Assembly: GCF_002443255.2 (NCBI RefSeq)
Contig: NW_019211456.1
Coordinates: 56,804,982 to 56,868,981, forward strand
Direction of reading: 5' to 3'
DNA from: Varroa destructor
Lineage: Eukaryota > Arthropoda > Arachnida > Mesostigmata > Varroidae
DNA length: 64,000 bases
Shown: positions 49,107 through 60,893 of the stretch, one piece after another
Numbering within the stretch: position 1 is the stretch's first letter
Layout of the letters: the number at the start of each line of letters is the position of its first letter
Notes under the pieces: generated by a model
Database searches by the model: none
What the model was told of the DNA's origin: nothing
What the model saw: only the letters and a program-made list of their open reading frames with translations
Made by a program: the position numbers and the translations under genes

Positions 49107-51337
49107 GTTAGTTATTTCTGCACGAAACGATACACACTTTCAGATGCTTTCCAACTTTCTATCGGTACTAGTACTTTTATTGTCCCAAACCTACCGGTCG
49201 GTAGAACATGCTTTTAATATTAGCCTCGTAAGGTAAATCTAATAGTCTGAAGATATATAGAATTTTAACGGATTTATGCATTTACTGTTAACTAATTGTA
49301 AGTCGAACTGGTTTAACTGCATTGGCTAGGCAGAATAGAAGGTCGTGTTAATTATGATGGCCTGATGAATAGATTTTATAACGCAGCATTCTATAAAGGG
49401 CGATATTGTTGACAGCATAGAAAATACGCACACAAAAAGCTCTGTAATGTAAGAAAGGAAATCTTTAGCACCTAATAGAGCTATAAATGGTAGGCTCGTG
49501 GCCTTGGCGAGTATAGCGAAGAAATTTATTACATATGTTATATTTTACAGCTGCAAACTCCATGTAGCTGGTTTGTGCTATTTATGTGGAATAAAAGCTA
49601 ATAAATTAACCGCAGCATATTGTTTACCTGCTTATCTATCATTAGATTTTTTAACCATTTTATTCTTTTTATTAGAATCGAGCTATACTCTTGTATAAAT
49701 AGTGTATATTGTGTTTGATTTATATTCGTGTATGTTATAAATTTGCACCTCTAGTTATGTCGTCTGTGATTTCGCATTAATTTTTCCGCATGTAACTCCT
49801 TCCCTAGTTTCCTAGCGCAATATGAGAATATAATTTTGTTGTTTTTATAGCACATAACCTATGTAATGGCGACATGCTTTTGTAAATCTTCCTTCAGATA
49901 GTGGTTGAAGTGACTGCAGGAATCATTATACATATTTGGGCTTAGGAAAGTTACGCTTTGTTGAAAAACTACACTATATTAAGGCTATTTGTTTAAATTT
50001 ATTTATAATAGCAGTAATTATCATTGGCATATGTTTTACTTTGTTCCGTGTTAGTAGGGTTTTAATTTAAGTTTGGCGTAGGTGTAGCATTCCTTTAATA
50101 AGTAACATGGGACCAAGTTATTTCGACTTCTTTTCTGCCTTATTATACAGGGCTTTAGGTGGGTTGACTTTATTGATGCTGAAATTGTGATACATTACTT
50201 TGAATGTCAAGTCTTCAAGTATTCAATATGGGGATTAATAGGTAATAATTGCGGGCAAATTGTTGACCGAGTAGTTGTTTCCCCGGTTCTACCATAAATA
50301 TGTAAGTTTATATAACACTAGACTAGATTTTTGCAATGAATCCCATATTTGAATCGATCGTGGTCTTGGTTGGCTCTATAGTACACCCGTAACAACGTAA
50401 TGATAAAATATTTATTAATTTTATGCTATTGGGTTGGCGCATAGAGAGTGGCCGTTGCGTCTGTTGTTTCGCTCCTCTAACTTCTCATTTGCCGATAGTC
50501 ATGAGTTATATACCGATAAAAAGCTCTTGCTCTGTTTCGTTTATGAGATAATATTACATTGATATTACGCTTCGAAGATGCGTGTGTGTTTTTCCGTTAT
50601 TTACCACAGTCAAACGTACAACCGAAACAACCCAATAGGATGGACTTGACGTGTTTAGTAGTTGAGAGTAGTACCTCAAGGTAACAGTCTAAGTTCAAAG
50701 GAGCCATTTTTGACGTAGGATACGCACAGTACTCTACTTTTCAAGTTCGACAACCATTCGCTTTAGACATTTTTGAAGAAAGGTAATTATCATATGATTT
50801 TTCTACTAGCTATGAAGTATACACCATATGCGGATCAAATATTCTAAGTTACTTCCGCTGCTGTTTGATATTGAAAGTTAGTCGTCGCCACAGCTTCACT
50901 TATTCTTCGTCTCATCCAACTCACCTTTGGAGCCCGAAGTCGGGTGTTAGTTTTGTAATTTGAGCAAAACGGTGATAATCGCTACTTTGTTGAGCGAATT
51001 ATAACTCTTATCTATGAACAAGTGAGGAAGGGAAAGCCGATAAACAAAACTAGTCACTAGTTAAGCACACTAAGCCAATGAAAGTGCGTTAAAATGAATC
51101 TGTAAACGAAGTGACCTCTATTTACAAAAATAACATTCATGCCACGCTTGACGTATGTACCTTTCTCAGATTTGATCTGGCTTAGTGAAGTTACCGAGAG
51201 CGAGTATGTATTTGCTTGTTTGTCCTCCTTATTCTGCGCATTCATTATGCATATGGTTATATACCAAGCATCTTCGAGCCAAGTAACCGCTGATGATCTT
51301 GTTTAATCATTTGGCTTTAAATGTAAATGATGGAGGC
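49107..51337. other. Intergenic or intronic stretch with a mariner-type relic
   Basis: AT-rich, with no further SETD3 exon recognised. It holds the short mariner-type element at 50429-50635. The 3' UTR of the minus-strand membrane-protein gene should lie just below 51338. Confidence 0.4.
50429..50635. mobile_element. Short non-autonomous mariner-type element
   Basis: The left end TTGGGTTGGCGCATAGAGAG resembles the terminal inverted repeat of mariner transposons, and the right end closes with CAACCCAA, the exact reverse complement of the first eight bases. TA dinucleotides flank both sides, as expected for mariner target duplication. The 207 bases between hold no transposase frame, so this is an internally deleted or MITE-like copy. 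The inverted repeats diverge after eight bases, which lowers certainty. Confidence 0.55.
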
Positions 51338-53839
51338 TCATAGTGGGAGCAATCCTTTGTGTCCGTATGAATAGGTGCTTTCTCCGTAACCGTAGCTACT
51401 TGACGCCTCTGAAGCGGCATCGTGAATAAGATCTTCTACCGCTCGCCGGCGAAGTAAACGGGCATTTTTCGCACGTCTCCGGCATACAGCCAGAAGTGTC
51501 GCAAAGAATACTGCCGCACCAGTTATTAATGATGCGGACATGAGGAGTGTAGTTCGAGCCCTCGTAGAGATTGGCTGTTTCCTATTTCGAGGAGTCGGAG
51601 GCGTTCCTCGATGTATAAGATCGGCGTCGTAATCGATCTCTGGAATGGCTGGAACCACTGGGGGCGGGGGAACAGGTGGTGCTCGTGGCTGAACTATAGT
51701 TATATGCCGATCTAGCCTTCCAAATCTGGGTTTTTCTCCTTCAATTTGAGGCCTACTTTCGTTTGAAGGGGAGGAATACTCAGACACTGGTCCAATCGAT
51801 GGCGACGCCAGAGGACGTAACTTTGGGCGACGATGATCGAGCTTAATATTGCTCCCACTGTACGAAAAATTGGTAGCATTTGTGAGAGAGGCAAATACAT
51901 TGAACTTCCTAGACGGACCATTAAACGGGTCGCGCGTAGATGCCACCATAGGTAATGGTCTTTTAGTGAAAAGGTTCACTTTGGCGATATTAGGTGTTGG
52001 TGTGAACGTATCACTGCTGGGATTTGGAGGTGGAGTGTTTGCTTGAGGGTTAGGTGTCATTACTTCAGTTTCTGAGGCTTTTTCAGCCCTTGTTTCATCG
52101 TTCTTCGTGCCCAGCGGACCCCAAGGGAAGTTCAACAAGTTAGCAGAGGGATCGCCGTTGCTGAAGAGGCTAGGGATGCTATTCACCAGAAAACCGGCTG
52201 GTGCAGGAGCCATAACAAGAGGACTCGAAACGGTTGCTATGGTTGTCGGCTTATTTGTCGTTTGTGGATACTTAGTGCCGGGCTGTGTTCCATGTGGTGA
52301 CGACGACGATGATGGTGACACCGTTGATGTTCTAGCAGGCGCATCATGACCATTAGAGACGGCATTCACAGCGGTGTCTATCATTTTGGGATGTCTAACT
52401 GATTTTATTTTATTATACATCTCGGACTGGCTACCTGGTCGGAATTTTAATTGAAATAGGCCTTCAAGACCGAGTACAAAATCATTACGGGGAATTGCGG
52501 GTGTCTTACGAAACGGGTCGATTATTGGTCTTTCCGGCTCGCTGGGTTTCGTTATAGGCAATGAATTACTTGAACTAGATTCGACTTCAGGAGAAATTAA
52601 TTGCGTTGTTGCTAATGCATCTGTACTTTTCCGGACTATATCGTAGGATATACTTGAATTAATTGTCACAAAGCGACTTAGATTGCTTGATGCAGGAGTT
52701 CCAGCTTGGTCAAAACTGATGGAGGTCTTCTTAAAATCGCCGTTTATATCGCTTATAAGTGCTTCTGGAGTTCTTTCTGTAGTTCTATTAGATGTTGGTA
52801 ATTGCACCTCAGATTTTCCAGTGGTCATTTCTGCTAATGCTAATTCAGTCTCTGTTTCATAATGTAGTCGTTCCGAACTGTTTAGTGAAGTGTTTGCTTC
52901 GGTCATTGCGATTGTCTGCGCCACCGTTTTGGCTAGTTTATCCGCTAGGACAACTGCAAGCTTTATCTGTGGGGCTGTTGTTTCTGTAATTGCTATAGTT
53001 GTCGCTGGCTCCGTAGATTCGTTAATTGTCGACGGCTCGGTTGTTATTTCGGAGTTGGCTTTTTGTTCGGTCAAAACATGTTCTGCATTACTGTTACGTG
53101 GGGTGCTTTGGATGTTCTCATTCGAGTCGTATAGCTCAAAGATTTCCCTAGGTAGGTTTTTTGTAGATGATACTGTTGTGGCATATCCATCAGCTGTACC
53201 AAAACTTGGCCCAGTATCAATTTCGCTGCTTTGGTTTCGTGTACTTTTCATCAGCGCAGAATCAGAAGTGATATCGACTTCTGTATTGTTATCATTGTAA
53301 GTGGGGAAATCGCCAATTTCATGATTTTTAGTCGTGATGGCCCCGGTCGTATTTTTTTCCACGTAGTCATTTTCGAATTCTTTATGATGAGTGTTAGTTT
53401 GATTTGATTGTGAATCCTTAATATTTTCCAGAGGTTGTTGCAAAGTTGGTTCGTCTATAGCCCCATCTGTAGATAAAGTTGTCACTTCATCTGCATGATA
53501 ATTTTTTTTTTCGACGTTAGCTTTTGTTAGTTTAGGAGCGGTAATATCAGGTTTGCTTGTTACAAATGTTGTTGTGACGCTAGGGCCTCTCTTTTCCATT
53601 GTTTCTTCTAAACAACATTCCGTCTTTTCCTCTTCGTCAGTCTGGAAATGGCTTTGAGTGATGGTTGCATCTGGAGGTAGAAGTTCATGTGAGGGAGTCC
53701 TAGCCTCGATGTCGTCACTCAGTGCCCCGTCGTCAGGAAAATATTCTTGGGACATTGTTAACTCCTTGTTTGCAATTATCGGCGTGACAGTTGCTTTATT
53801 TAGGTCACGTTCATCCTCCTTCTCGGTACGTTCCAGATC
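51338..53839 (-). CDS. Membrane-protein gene exon 5: Ser/Thr-rich stalk, TM helix, tail
   Basis: The acceptor CAAACTTGCAG is followed by 833 codons and a stop at 51338, by far the longest open frame in the window. Thr, Ser, Glu and Pro dominate, with many N-x-S/T glycosylation sites. A less repetitive block near FRKTPAIPRNDFVLGLEGLF may be a small fold. The transmembrane helix lies at about 51482-51555, preceded by a Pro-rich run and followed by Arg-rich residues. The tail ends with Tyr/Gly repeats. Confidence 0.85.
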   Translation of the reverse strand, partial: DLERTEKEDERDLNKATVTPIIANKELTMSQEYFPDDGALSDDIEARTPSHELLPPDATITQSHFQTDEEEKTECCLEETMEKRGPSVTTTFVTSKPDITAPKLTKANVEKKNYHADEVTTLSTDGAIDEPTLQQPLENIKDSQSNQTNTHHKEFENDYVEKNTTGAITTKNHEIGDFPTYNDNNTEVDITSDSALMKSTRNQSSEIDTGPSFGTADGYATTVSSTKNLPREIFELYDSNENIQSTPRNSNAEHVLTEQKANSEITTEPSTINESTEPATTIAITETTAPQIKLAVVLADKLAKTVAQTIAMTEANTSLNSSERLHYETETELALAEMTTGKSEVQLPTSNRTTERTPEALISDINGDFKKTSISFDQAGTPASSNLSRFVTINSSISYDIVRKSTDALATTQLISPEVESSSSNSLPITKPSEPERPIIDPFRKTPAIPRNDFVLGLEGLFQLKFRPGSQSEMYNKIKSVRHPKMIDTAVNAVSNGHDAPARTSTVSPSSSSSPHGTQPGTKYPQTTNKPTTIATVSSPLVMAPAPAGFLVNSIPSLFSNGDPSANLLNFPWGPLGTKNDETRAEKASETEVMTPNPQANTPPPNPSSDTFTPTPNIAKVNLFTKRPLPMVASTRDPFNGPSRKFNVFASLTNATNFSYSGSNIKLDHRRPKLRPLASPSIGPVSEYSSPSNESRPQIEGEKPRFGRLDRHITIVQPRAPPVPPPPVVPAIPEIDYDADLIHRGTPPTPRNRKQPISTRARTTLLMSASLITGAAVFFATLLAVCRRRAKNARLLRRRAVEDLIHDAASEASSSYGYGESTYSYGHKGLLPL

Positions 53840-56800
53840 CTGCAAGTTTGAACCGTACTTTTTAACTAAGTGTTCTGCAAGTACATCAGCGGTGATTTTT
53901 GTCTATGTAGTCATAAACTATTTGTATTTAAGTACTCGAGAAATAATTTTTTAACAATAGAATGCGTCTTGTAAATTCACCGTCATAGTTAATTACAGGT
54001 TACATAGTTGATATAGAAATATTGTTACGTAAATTCGTTAAATCATGGCAAAAATTACTGGAGAATTTTCGTGAGCTTTCATGTACGCCACGTCGTCCAG
54101 ATGATTTTATGTTACCATTACTATGCTGTGCGTTTATTCAAAATAAATTTATATGATTTGACCATTTGCAATATTCTTTGACTACATTATCTATAAAGCT
54201 AGCTTTAAAAGGTGCGAAAAAATCCATGGGTCACATTATCCAGAATGCGAAAAGCTGCTCCTCAATTTTGATAAATCGTACAAACCTCATGGTTTGGTGA
54301 TTGACTTGTCCGTGATTTATCTGTTGCTGAAACGTAATGAAACGCGTGAGCTGATTGCCCCGATGTCTGAGTCGGCGCTATTGGTAACGGCACCTGGAAT
54401 AGGGCAAAGTGAAGCGGCTAGCTTGGTAATCGAGCAGACGCGCGTGCTGACATTGTCTAGCCGTAGCGGAATGAACGCACTTAAATACACCACAATTGTA
54501 AATTCAGCTCACTTGATTATTATACATGTGCTTAATATTCTATAAAGTCGAAATGGCTTAGACAGTTCATGAAGTGTCATACCTGACTATAATGTAAGCT
54601 AGCAGACGGCACCTGGGTGCCTGAACCAGCAATACCATGGTTGATTTTTAGGTATGCCACGCCGTTGACAACTTCACGACCTACCCAAATAGAGAGAATC
54701 ACATCACTATTATCTTTACTTGCTCCAGCACAGAGGTTTATATATGATCTGAAGAGAAAGGAATTTATGTCCGACCTAACTGGATGGAACCGTACAAGGT
54801 TGTCAAATAACCAACGAGCTACAAAATGTTTTGCGGATGAAACCGATTTAGAGCATTCAGAAGCGTAATCAAGCAACAAGGACGAAGTGCAGCTAACGGC
54901 ACAAACAAAGCATTAACAAGGGAAAGGTTCCAACACAACAAGTGATGCATCTACACACAGTTTATGACGTACTATACTGAACGACATGTTTTCCAAATCA
55001 AAGTAAGAAGCTATAGTACAAAAAGTGAAAAAACGTTCATAATGTAACTAACTTTACCCAAATGATCAGCGCCCCGCCTTTCAGCAGTCTGTGCTTCTTC
55101 GAGAATCTCCTTTCCCGCTGTCCAATAAGGTGCATTACGTTCTTCTGTGAAAGAAACCGTATACAGTAGTATCAGCAAACCTGACAGCGAAAAGATACTA
55201 TATGATATGTAATATTGCCGTAACATCTCGTCACGGCTGGAATTCGTTATTGATGACGTCCTTATTGCATTGAACACAAATGGACTGATACGCTATCGAT
55301 GAATTTTACTTCATTACGTGTGCGGGAACCACTGAAATAACGTTGCTTGTATGCACCACGAATATTTGGTTATCTGGTATAGTACTGCCGGGTACAACAG
55401 CGTGAACAGCCAACGGAATACCTGCTCTGTACCATACTTTGTTTGCGTTTAGGATAGGATGGCCTTTCAAGATAAAAGGAACAAGTCGATATAGCATAAC
55501 GGTGGCTAATCTGTCAGCGAAGGGATCAAAATGCTTCTACTCTTTTTTTGCTATCGTAAGATTATTCTATCTCCCTATATTTCAAGTCTCACGTCCGGTA
55601 TCGCCGGTGTGTCTATGCTCGGATTCAAGCCTGGATCATAACGTATCCCTAAGACTAACAGGCATATATGTTACCCACATGGTCCTTCTATCTGAGCCAT
55701 GAGTTCATGACAAAGTTATCTTGCGCATCTTAGGAGAAATATACGATAAGAATCGCAATGTTTTACTTTTAGAGTTTATGTATGTGTACACGTACATTAT
55801 ATTTAGGTTTCTAAATGTTAGGTTCAAGCGCAAGTAGTATTGGTTTTCCACGTAGCGAAAGATGTAGTGTTTCACTCAAATTCTAACAAAAACTATTTGG
55901 TTAGTATATTGTGAATTCATTGTTACTTTCTGGGGCCTTCTCATAGCTTTTAACTATTATTGCTACTTATTTGCTTCGTTCGTCAGAATTTCCAGATTTG
56001 GTGCTAAAAAACAAGTGAATAAAGTTTTCGAAATTCTCTTTACTGTAAAATATATATTTACAAATTTAATCTGCAAATGCAATTTAATCTTACGAAATTA
56101 ATCTGGAAATGGGGTTAATTTGTCAAGGCGAGGTCTGAAGAATAAGGTGAGTGCAGAAGAACCACTTAGGCTCTTGCAGAATAGTTTTTACAATTTTTAC
56201 CATGTGCAGTCTGGCATTGTTGTGGAGCAGAACGAGCTTTGCCTCTCGGATCTTGCCGGTGTGACAGCCTTCCTAACTCGATACACCGAGGCCACATACA
56301 TATCTTCGTTAATTTTCTTGTTTTTGTCAACCATTTTGCAATATATATGACCCATTCAGTCGCATCAAACGCAGAATGGAGATCACGCTCAATTAGGGTT
56401 AGGTTAATCCACGCAAGCTATCCATTATTTTCTATTTTACATCGACATAAGGGCATAAGTTTCTCATCATTGGTAACAAGTGCATGTGGCAACCTCTCTC
56501 GAGTTAAATATTGAGAGCCAAACTTCGGATTTCCGAAAAACCGATAATAGATTTTGGATACCTGGTGGTCGTCACATGACTGCAGCTCATTATCTCATTG
56601 AATGCGGCCGTCATTTTTGGCTTTTAAAAAAGTGCATTTAATTAACATCGAACGACCGACTGTCGAGGGATGCATCTCCTAGTTACCAGATTCCATTATC
56701 GAACTTTGCAAATTAATTTTGAGCTGGTCCTTCAGGCATGAAGCTCATATCCTACACGGCTTAAATACCTCCAACCCTCCTCGACAGCTTTGACCTCGGC

Positions 56801-57875
56801 GAGTAGTGAAATAGAGTGGGTTTCGAGCATGCATTTTTTCACCAGGAACGTCTAGAAAGCCTGAGTTCTAGGTTAAAGTACACTAATTGCACAATGAAGT
56901 TACGTTGGATCTGGAAGTTACGAGATGCACCAACGTTAAACTGAATAATAGGATTTTTCAGAGACTGATGCTACCTTAGTGTATTTTCCAGTAGTAACTA
57001 GCATGTTGATGAGACCTCTATATATTTTAATAGATGCCAGGGTTTATACCACTTGCGTCCAAATATGAACGAAATTTGATTTTGTGTAATATTTATTATA
57101 GTTGATAGAATTTGTCAAAAATGATAATATGTAAAACGTCTTTTTCTGAACCAACCTCTACGAAAGCTGTGGCAGTTGGTGGGTAATGGCGGATTTGTAA
57201 ACTGTGAAATCCTGTTTACTATTTTTTGCATACTTTATTTTTTTGCAAGTGATACTCCGTTGTGTGGAATCCAGGTAATGCATGTAGAATGATAGAAACA
57301 TCATTCTCGATAGTATCTTTGAGGAGTTAACGTAAGCCTGAACAGTAAACTCACACGGAAGAATATCGTGTTAATCTTATTCATCATTAATACTTTAAAC
57401 CCAAATCTTTGCAAAGACAGCTAAACTCTAGATTGCGCAAAGCGTTTTTACATTGAAAAGATTTTGAAGGAGCCGGAGTTTTAAAGCAATTTGATTGCAG
57501 GTTTGTGCAGCATGAAAACGTATGTCTTTATTAAAATGTTTTTAAGAAATTCGTTAATATCTGTCAGTGTTCTTTATCTTACTACAATTACCTACCGGTA
57601 CCCTCTTTATCAGTTTTTTGGTGATGCATATTATGGCTGATTATGCTATCATCATCCCAGCTCATGTCGCCTGGTAGAGGCGCACCCAATTGTCCTAGAT
57701 GAAGCACGCGAGCCGTACGGTGCAATGCAGGCAACGCTGATCCGGGTTGGCGTGCTTGCTCTGACGCAAGCCCAAGTCCTATCTCGGTGTCCGTTGTAAA
57801 CGCTGCCCAGTTTTGTTCGGGAGTGACGATTAGCGCAGCCAAACAAAAGGCAGCAAAGAGCACGGTCAGTTGCAT
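51338..57875 (-). CDS. Large Ser/Thr-rich single-pass membrane protein, about five exons (whole locus)
   Basis: Not recognised by family. The model joins 57875-57596, exon 2 near 55463, 55144-55058, 54818-54583 and 53839-51338. The product starts with a signal peptide (MQLTVLFAAFCLAALIVTP) and has a short folded-looking N-terminal part in exons 2-4. A Thr/Ser/Pro-rich stalk of about 750 residues with many N-x-S/T sites follows. Next come a Pro-rich juxtamembrane run, one hydrophobic helix (LLMSASLITGAAVFFATLLA), a basic stop-transfer stretch and a 45-residue cytoplasmic tail rich in Ser, Tyr and Gly. This is a type I, mucin-like surface protein layout. Exon 2 has two possible donors: only the early one (exon 55422-55463) keeps the frame into exon 3. 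The acceptor TTTTAGTTCCAG just before the ATG suggests an upstream non-coding exon. Confidence 0.6.
54583..54818 (-). CDS. Membrane-protein gene exon 4
   Basis: Acceptor ACATTTTGTAG in phase 1, donor CAG-GTATGA in phase 0, 78 codons. Reads RWLFDNLVRFHPVRSDINSF, then SYINLCAGASKDNSDVILSI, then WVGREVVNGVAYLKINHGIA, an alternating hydrophobic pattern suggesting beta strands. A second, stronger-looking acceptor (CCTTTCTCTTCAG, exon from 54748) would break the frame with exon 3. Confidence 0.5.
55058..55144 (-). CDS. Membrane-protein gene exon 3
   Basis: Acceptor GGTTTCTTTCACAG, donor TTGG-GTAAAG, phase 1 to phase 1. Reads EERNAPYWTAGKEILEEAQT then AERRGADHL, an amphipathic, Glu/Ala-rich helix-like segment. 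A second open frame through the same exon exists but looks less protein-like. Confidence 0.45.
55318..55463 (-). CDS. Membrane-protein gene exon 2, border uncertain
   Basis: A strong acceptor (CTTGTTCCTTTTATCTTGAAAG) starts GHPILNANKVWYRAG in phase 1, matching exon 1. Two donors are possible. CAG-GTATTC (exon 55422-55463) keeps phase with exon 3. CAC-GTAATG (exon 55318-55463) adds a Val-rich segment (IPLAVHAVVPGSTIPDNQIF and on) but ends in phase 0 and does not fit exon 3, though it would fit exon 5 directly. Confidence 0.4.
57596..57875 (-). CDS. Membrane-protein gene exon 1: signal peptide
   Basis: ATG at 57875-57873, 93 codons plus 1 base, donor ACCG-GTAGGT (phase 1). The N-terminal hydrophobic run MQLTVLFAAFCLAALIVTP with a likely cleavage near EQNWA is a good signal peptide. 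The rest is Leu/Ala/Gly-rich, then acidic. Confidence 0.6.
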
Positions 57876-58280
57876 GCTGGAACTAAAATAACGACACAAG
57901 TTAGATGCTTGTCTATAGAGGAAAGTTATTTGTTTAGCTACATGAATGGGTAGCAGATATTATTAATCTTAATAAGAAAATAAACTCGAGGCCCATTTAA
58001 TCGTGTGTGATTATGACTAATAGCACCCCAATATTTAGATTTGGATTCGTTCCCTAATCTGCTGAGAATTGCAATTTCTTTTGTCTGCTGACTAAAATAA
58101 ATCGCCCTACTGCTCGTCTTCTCTAAACGTTGCTAAACGACTGTAAGCTAGCGATTCACGAAACCAGGTGCGCGGTGAAAATCCTATATGAACAGCAGTA
58201 CTAGCTGTTTTGCATTTAGGACCCGAAATGATCCGCGCGCACGGTCTAGCTTGGTTTGTCACAACTAAAAATTGTTTACC

Positions 58281-58299
58281 ATATATATATATATATATA
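58281..58299. repeat. (AT)n microsatellite
   Basis: 19 bases of alternating A and T. Confidence 0.9.
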
Positions 58300-59095
58300 C
58301 AAGCATATATAATATGTCGAATATATATTCAATGTGCTTGTAGAAGCGTAAAAATCATACCCTAAACTAGCCGGCACCTATAGCAACTCTCAGTATATAA
58401 AATGTTCAAGGATTCCATTATTTTGCATGAAAGCTTAGTGGAACAACCAATCGTAACATATATCACTAGTGCGATCTGGGTGCAAGCCGGAACTTTGCAT
58501 AGTTATGATATAATGGACTGTTCAGCTTCGGTACTGTTAGGGTCGAAGTAGTATCAAATATATCCCGAACCATGGCCCAAGCTGATGAAGAGGTCCAGGG
58601 TTTAGTGGATGGGAGTCCCACGGTACCAGACAAAGCACAATTCAGTGATGTGTGGCCTGCATAATGCATTTGCCCTCAACCTCCAAAAAAACCGTTAGAG
58701 TATTAAACGTTAAATATATTAAATGGTGTATGTCAGGACTCGTTTATTGTAGCGTACTTTCTTTCAACTTATGCCCTACGCTGATGGCCGTATAAATTAG
58801 CCAGTTTCGGACATTTCTATTGGATCTCGGATACGCACGAAGTGTAGACTTTTTCGCATTGTCATTCTAGATCAGCTCAGCTGGCTTGCTCTGTCTCCCC
58901 AGCTGACGCATGCCACTAGATACCTAGTCAGTTTTCTAACTGAGTGGCAGTAGCGTGAAACGATACGTAATTTAGCGTTACGCCGGTTAAAAATCAGACC
59001 CGTATGAATTTCGCTTAACGGCCTTTATATCAGGCATGTATCGCTGAAGTCATCTGAGGTACGCTTCGCAGCGAAAGGTTATACGGTGATGACGA

Positions 59096-59097
<2 letters not shown>

Positions 59098-59128
<31 letters not shown>
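59098..59128. repeat. (CA)n microsatellite
   Basis: 31 bases of uninterrupted CA repeat. Confidence 0.95.
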
Positions 59129-59132
<4 letters not shown>

Positions 59133-59299
59133 CTGATGCGTACACCGACGACACGGGGTAACAACATGACATTTCGTAAAGGCGCGTCACCTCACCATGG
59201 AAATATGCTATGTAAATTTTTCTTCATGATTGAAAGGGTCGTAAATCTTACTATGAAGTAGATAGTGAATTTTCCTTTACTAGACTACGAGCTGTTGTC

Positions 59300-59321
59300 G
59301 GGGGGCGGGGGGGGGGGGGGG
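59300..59321. repeat. G-run with one C interruption
   Basis: 21 G with one C. Potential to form a G-quadruplex, and also a likely site of base-count error. Confidence 0.9.
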
Positions 59322-60232
59322 TAAGTGATTGCAATAGTTCTAATGTAAAAAAGCTGCGACCGTCAAATCCAAAAAATTTGCGATGGTAGTAATCTAACGG
59401 CGAAAAAAAGTTGACTCAATAGCTCGTGCTGTGCTTTCGCGAAGCTTAACGTTTAGAAGAGCTGGTTGAATAAACCGACAGGCGTTGAACGCATATAATA
59501 CCACTTTTCGAATTTGCGCAGTAAAATGAGGTCGGCGAAAACTACGTGTTGGTCATTGCCATTACCATTTGAAGCGATTCCTGTCCAACGCGAATGCTCC
59601 CATTCACGATCGTCGCTCGACGTCGTTGCTCCCAGCGTTCGCTCAGAAATTCTCGCGGATCACAACTACCCCTACAAGCTTCTACGTTTCAATCTAATAA
59701 TATGCGCCTTTTTATATACAAACAAACAGTTTAACAGATACCATGTTATGCATACGGCTGCGTGCTTGCATTTGTATAATATACACTAGGCGAACATTAC
59801 GAGCTGCTCTATGCTGCCTCTCGTATAGTAAAGCGAGCAATAGAACCTTGAATCTTTGTATATTGGTAGCGCTTTTAGCCAAACGCTCAAATGTGATCAT
59901 CTCTACACGCTGATTAGGTAGGTGACGTCTCATCTATTGTTCAGGCGCGTGACGTGGTGGAACTGAATGGAAATGTTTATTTCAGTATCTATTAAAGGGA
60001 TTGTAAATTCTACGACAGGTGTCCGTATCTCGAATCTACAATATAGGATGGAAACAGTACTAACCTTAATATACGTTAGAGTTTGCAGAAGGTCAAGGAC
60101 ATGGATGTGGCTAAAACGGAAAAGAAGTAGCATTTGTTGTCGTTAAAGCCATCAATGTTAAATTAAAAAATAGCTATGTTGCCTAGATTATCATTGATGT
60201 GTTTCAATAGTGAAATACATATGAGTTTGACG

Positions 60233-60253
60233 AAAAAAAAAAAAAAAAAAAAA
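60233..60253. repeat. Poly-A run
   Basis: 21 consecutive A. No retrocopy is recognisable beside it. Confidence 0.9.
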
Positions 60254-60870
60254 CACGATTTAAGCCAGAACAAAATGGGCATATCAGCTCATTCCACTGT
60301 TTAGTCAGTTGTTGTCCGTTGATTCAGCTACATTGAAACTTGCGTTATTTAAAATCGTTTCCAATATATTTTTCTTCAGAATTCGTATCGTTAAATTGCG
60401 GTTTGAAAATTGCCCCTGTGTAGTTAAGTGTTATTATTTTGTTATTATGCAAGTATACTATTTATTCTCTCCCAAAAGATAAAGATGTACCGATTGGATC
60501 ACATGTACGAAAAAAGTTGGCATCAAGCGATTCACATATAATATAGCAGATCGACAAAATAGAGTATAATATTACAGAATCGAAGAAAAGGTGACGACAA
60601 TTCGTTCCATTTGCTAGTGCCTATTTTGTCCTGTGTGTTATTTGGAAAATATGATTCATAGGTACCTGGAATGGACGTCTATTCATTGGCACGATAAGCT
60701 TAGCCACCCAATATGAATTTCAATTTAGAATGCTTCATCTATTCGAGTATAACAAACGAACGAACGTTTCTCCTGAACAAAAATAGTTCTTCTGGCCCCG
60801 ACACTAGAATATAGGCCCCTGCTAAAAAAAATTCGGCTTTAGGCGCTCACCTGGTATTTCTGAGGAACGC

Positions 60871-60893
60871 TATATATATATATATATATATAT
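60871..60893. repeat. (TA)n microsatellite
   Basis: 23 bases of alternating T and A. Confidence 0.9.

Noticed and set aside
50150..50300. Acceptor-like AG followed by one base and TGG at 50158-50161, tested as SETD3 exon 6
   Set aside because: The frame that would continue exon 5 does not resemble the SETD3 sequence expected after FTYEDYR.
52107..53300. Plus-strand frames opposite the large membrane-protein exon
   Set aside because: Shadow frames on the opposite strand of an 833-codon coding exon.
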